This document shows positions 5,977-8,215 of a stretch of DNA of 8,215 bases, one piece after another. The translations under genes were made by a program, and so were the position numbers. The notes beneath the pieces were generated by a model. It made no database searches. It was not told the DNA's origin and saw nothing but the letters and a program-made list of their open reading frames with translations. Position 1 is the first letter of the stretch. Every line of letters starts with the position of its first letter. The stretch is from Candidatus Pelethomonas intestinigallinarum (GTDB lineage: Bacteria; Bacillota; Clostridia; Oscillospirales; Oscillospiraceae): contig DVGP01000168.1 of assembly GCA_018712665.1 (NCBI GenBank), positions 1 through 8,215 on the forward strand, given 5' to 3'.

Positions 5977-7806
5977 TTACTTCTTCCCGCCCTTGAGGGC
6001 CTTCATCCGCTTCTCGTGGTCCAGGATGCGCTTGCGGATGCGGAGGTTCTTGGGGGTGACCTCCAGCAGCTCGTCGTCGGCCAGGAACTCCAGGCACTGC
6101 TCCAGGCTCAGGTTCCGGCAGGGCACCAGCCGCAGGGCGTCGTCGCTGCCGCTGGCCCGCATGTTGGTCAGCTGCTTCTTCTTGCAGACGTTGACGGTGA
6201 TGTCCTCCTGCTTGGGGGAGACGCCCACCACCATGCCGGCGTACACCGGCACGCCGGGGCCGATGAACAGGGCCCCCCGCTCCTGGGCGTTGAACAGGCC
6301 GTAGGTCACCGACTCACCGGTCTCAAAGGCGATGAGGCTGCCGGTGTTCCGGCGGCTCAGCTCCCCCTTGAAGGGGGCGTAGCTGTCAAAGACGGAGGCC
6401 ATGATGCCCTCGCCCCGGGTATCGGTCAAAAACTCGTTGCGGTAGCCGAACAGGCCCCGGGCGGGGACCAGGAACTCCAGCTTCATCCGCTCGCCTACGG
6501 GGGTCATCTCCACCAGGTCCCCCTTCCGGGAGCCGATCTTCTCGATGACCGCCCCCACGCTGTCGCTGGGCACGTCCACCACCAGCCGCTCCACGGGCTC
6601 GCAGCGGACGCCGTCGATCTCCCGGTACAGCACCCGGGGCGGGGAGACCTGGAACTCGTAGCCCTCCCGGCGCATGGTCTCGATGAGGATGGACAGGTGC
6701 ATCTCGCCCCGGCCCGCAACATTGAAGGCGTCGGTAGCCCCCTCGATCTCGCTGACCCGGAGGGACACGTCCTTCAGCGTCTCACGGAACAGCCGCTCCC
6801 GGATCTGCCGGGAGGTGACGAACTTGCCCTCCCGCCCGGCGAAGGGGGAGTCGTTGATGGAGAAGGTCATCTCCATGGTGGGGGCGGAGATCTTCACGAA
6901 GGGCAGGGGCTCGGGGTCGGACACCGCGCAGATGGTGTCGCCGATGGTGATGTCCCCGATGCCGCTCATGGCGATGATCTCCCCGGCGGCGGCCTCGGTC
7001 ACCGGCTTGCGGCTGAGGCCCTCGAACTCGTAGATGCTGACGGCCTTGGCCTTCTTGGGGGCGGCGTCGGGGTCGTGGTAGTTGCACACCGCGATCTCCT
7101 GGTTCTGCTTGATGGTCCCCCGCTCGATGCGGCCGATGGCGATGCGGCCCACGAACTCGTTGTAGTCGATGGAGCTGACCAGCATCTGGAAGGGCTTCTC
7201 CACGTCCGCCTCCGGGGCGGGGATATAGTTCAAAATGGTGTCGAACAGGGGTTTCAGGTCCGTCCCCAGGTCGTCGGGGGAGTAGGAGCAGATGCCCCGG
7301 CGGGCGGAGCAGAAGAGCATGGGGCTGTCCAGCTGCTCGTCGGTGGCGTCCAGGTCCAGCAGCAGCTCCAGCACCTCGTCCACCACCTCGTGGATGCGCT
7401 GGTCGGGCCGGTCGATCTTGTTGACCACCACGATGACCCGGTGGCCCAGCTCCAGGGCCTTGCTCAGCACGAAGCGGGTCTGGGGCATGGGGCCCTCGGC
7501 GGCGTCCACCAGCAGGATGACGCCGTTGACCATCTTCAAAATGCGCTCCACCTCGCCGCCGAAGTCGGCGTGGCCCGGGGTGTCCACAATGTTGATCTTG
7601 GTGTCGCCGTAGCGGATGGCGGTGTTCTTGGCCAGGATGGTGATGCCCCGCTCCCGCTCCAGGTCCCCGGAGTCCATGACCCGGTCCACCACCTCCTGGT
7701 TCTCCCGGTAGGCGCCGCCCTGCTTGAGCATTTCATCGACTAGTGTGGTCTTGCCGTGGTCGACGTGGGCAATGATCGCTACATTTCTTAATTTTTCGTT
7801 TCGCAT
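5977..7806 (-). CDS. typA: Translational GTPase TypA/BipA
   Basis: 609 residues, the normal length for TypA. It is an EF-G-like GTPase that binds the ribosome and supports growth under stress or cold and ribosome assembly. G-domain motifs are complete: AHVDHGKTTL (13-22), RGIT (53-56), DTPGHADF (75-82), NKID (129-132) and SAR (167-169). Domain II, domain III, the domain V-like region and the TypA-specific C-terminal domain follow, ending in a Lys-rich tail. The start is ATG at 7806-7804 with AAGGAG just upstream, since this is where homology to TypA begins (MRNEKLRNVAII). The 15 extra codons available upstream come from the inserted leader and are not family sequence. The first codons are AT-rich for this genome (GAA AAA TTA AGA AAT), which may ease initiation. 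The only strong promoter is about 290 bases upstream, beyond a duplicate typA 5' end and a hairpin array, so the message probably carries a long structured leader. Confidence 0.98.
   Translation of the reverse strand: MRNEKLRNVAIIAHVDHGKTTLVDEMLKQGGAYRENQEVVDRVMDSGDLERERGITILAKNTAIRYGDTKINIVDTPGHADFGGEVERILKMVNGVILLVDAAEGPMPQTRFVLSKALELGHRVIVVVNKIDRPDQRIHEVVDEVLELLLDLDATDEQLDSPMLFCSARRGICSYSPDDLGTDLKPLFDTILNYIPAPEADVEKPFQMLVSSIDYNEFVGRIAIGRIERGTIKQNQEIAVCNYHDPDAAPKKAKAVSIYEFEGLSRKPVTEAAAGEIIAMSGIGDITIGDTICAVSDPEPLPFVKISAPTMEMTFSINDSPFAGREGKFVTSRQIRERLFRETLKDVSLRVSEIEGATDAFNVAGRGEMHLSILIETMRREGYEFQVSPPRVLYREIDGVRCEPVERLVVDVPSDSVGAVIEKIGSRKGDLVEMTPVGERMKLEFLVPARGLFGYRNEFLTDTRGEGIMASVFDSYAPFKGELSRRNTGSLIAFETGESVTYGLFNAQERGALFIGPGVPVYAGMVVGVSPKQEDITVNVCKKKQLTNMRASGSDDALRLVPCRNLSLEQCLEFLADDELLEVTPKNLRIRKRILDHEKRMKALKGGKK
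7747..7806 (-). repeat. typA: Inner copy of the duplicated typA 5' end (functional gene start)
   Basis: The first 20 codons of typA, matching 7979-8038 at 54 of 60 bases. The six differences fall in codons 4, 6 (two changes), 8, 10 and 19, and none changes an amino acid. Similarity stops sharply after codon 20. Confidence 0.95.
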
Positions 7807-7824
7807 AAGGGTCTCCTTTATTGT

Positions 7825-7989
7825 ACGGCAAGACCACCCGGGGCCCCGCAAGGCGGGGCGCGCCGCATGGCGCGTACAAGCATTTTACGAAGTAAAATCT
7901 TGGCGCAAGGCGGAATTCATTTCCGCCGCGCAAGTTAAAATCCGGTGGGGTCCCCGCAGGGCGTCAGCCCTGTGGGGCGGTTTTGCCGT
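7825..7989. repeat. Hairpin-array element bounded by 15-bp imperfect inverted repeats in the typA leader
   Basis: About 165 bp of non-coding DNA with ends that are inverted copies of each other at 13 of 15 positions (7825-7839 and 7975-7989). Between them lie five stem-loops in a row: 7843-7859 (7 bp), 7859-7874 (6 bp), 7877-7902 (7-bp core plus a bulged extension), 7899-7934 (7-bp core GGCGGAA/TTCCGCC plus outer pairs) and 7952-7977 (10 bp with one mismatch). Several stems share bases and would compete. It could be a small non-autonomous mobile element, a dispersed palindromic repeat, or a structured RNA leader. No target-site duplication is evident, and one terminal repeat lies inside the duplicate typA sequence. 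Confidence 0.6.
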
Positions 7990-8038
7990 GGTCGACGTGG
8001 GCAATGATGGCTACGTTTCTCAGTTTCTCGTTTCGCAT
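7964..8038 (-). pseudogene. Truncated second typA start: 24-codon ORF upstream of typA
   Basis: ATG at 8038-8036 has GGAGGAGAGG upstream and is the first start codon after the typA promoter. Residues 1-20 are identical to TypA 1-20 (through HGKT); then APQG and TGA at 7966-7964 follow. The stop lies in the loop of the hairpin at 7952-7977. With promoter and ribosome-binding site intact it is probably translated as a 24-residue peptide. It is either a dead remnant of an older typA or a leader ORF that influences typA. Confidence 0.75.
7979..8038 (-). repeat. Outer copy of the duplicated typA 5' end
   Basis: Promoter-proximal copy of typA codons 1-20, 90% identical to the inner copy with only synonymous differences. 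It uses the GC-ending codons (GAG, CTG, AAC, GCC) more typical of this genome than the inner copy does. Confidence 0.95.
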
Positions 8039-8103
8039 AGGTATCCTCTCCTCCGCTTTCCCGCGGGAAAAAAGTTCAGACTGTACAAAAATTCAACTCG
8101 CTT

Positions 8104-8132
8104 AGTATAGTACAATCCGATCCGGTTTTCAA
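8104..8132 (-). promoter_or_regulatory. typA: typA promoter
   Basis: On the minus strand: TTGAAA (8132-8127), a 17-base spacer, then TATACT (8109-8104), close to the sigma-A consensus. The predicted start is near 8097: about 60 bases to the truncated upstream ORF and about 290 bases to the full typA start. No comparable promoter is seen nearer the full-length gene. Confidence 0.72.
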
Positions 8133-8215
8133 CCCCCGAATGGGCAAAATCCTGTGATTTTTCCGCGAATTTGGCGAAAAACTTCATGCGCCGCGGGCGC
8201 GCCGCGATAACAGGC
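8133..8215. other. Sequence upstream of the typA promoter, no gene recognised
   Basis: No convincing coding sequence. It holds a 6-bp hairpin (AAAATC with GATTTT, near 8144-8160), AT-rich inverted tracts near 8157-8182, and GC-rich palindromic sequence at 8187-8206. It could be the 3' flank of a gene outside the window; too little is visible to say more. Confidence 0.4.

Noticed and set aside
5638..7743. 701-residue plus-strand open frame
   Set aside because: It is antisense to typA, with the same low-complexity composition and no recognisable domain.
7807..7850. A promoter just upstream of full-length typA (TACAAT at about 7821-7826)
   Set aside because: The -10-like hexamer has no -35 at acceptable spacing, and its start point would fall at or inside the ribosome-binding site.
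7840..7980. CRISPR-like array in the hairpin region
   Set aside because: The stem-loops differ in sequence and there is no regular repeat-spacer pattern.
7747..8038. Intron-like splicing or ribosome bypassing joining the truncated start to typA
   Set aside because: The takeoff site (GGC then TGA in a hairpin loop) superficially recalls phage T4 gene 60, but the inner copy has its own ribosome-binding site and a complete reading frame, so no bypass is needed. No group I or II intron core is visible.
8010..8187. Minus-strand ORF of about 55 codons starting at 8187
   Set aside because: It runs through the typA promoter and ribosome-binding site and ends out of frame inside the duplicate typA start; no family resemblance.

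Overview
The window looks like chromosomal DNA from a high-GC member of the Clostridia, most likely an Oscillospiraceae-type gut anaerobe. That placement is an inference. It rests on the bacterial acetyl-CoA synthase gene (acsB), strong AGGAGG ribosome-binding sites, and very GC-rich coding DNA beside AT-rich sigma-A promoters. All recognised genes lie on the minus strand, so transcription runs from high to low coordinates. The very long plus-strand open frames are antisense shadows.

Layout in the direction of transcription. (1) 8215-7807: typA promoter and an unusual leader. It holds a second, truncated copy of the first 20 typA codons and a hairpin-rich element closed by inverted repeats. 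(2) 7806-5977: full-length typA (BipA GTPase), followed by two hairpins. (3) 5907-5292: a small SdpI-family membrane protein gene flanked by two direct copies of an 80-bp sequence that contains a hairpin and a promoter. A hydrophobic ORF remnant overlaps the gene's 3' end and runs into the second copy. (4) 5322-3034: acsB, with its own promoter inside the repeat and a strong terminator hairpin. It is the carbonyl-branch enzyme of the Wood-Ljungdahl pathway, and no other pathway gene is next to it here. (5) 2985-1: an apparent operon with an extended -10 promoter, encoding an ATP-grasp ligase, a PHP-family phosphoesterase (ATGA overlap) and a divergent NodB/CE4 deacetylase homologue cut by the window edge.

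TypA acts at the ribosome and AcsB in one-carbon metabolism, and nothing links them beyond adjacency. The ATP-grasp/PHP/NodB trio looks like a real functional unit of unknown role. The deacetylase homologue lacks the usual motif-5 histidine and has no visible export signal. The most unusual DNA is the typA leader and the duplicated cassette around the SdpI gene. Both suggest local rearrangement, and the typA leader could also form mutually exclusive RNA structures.
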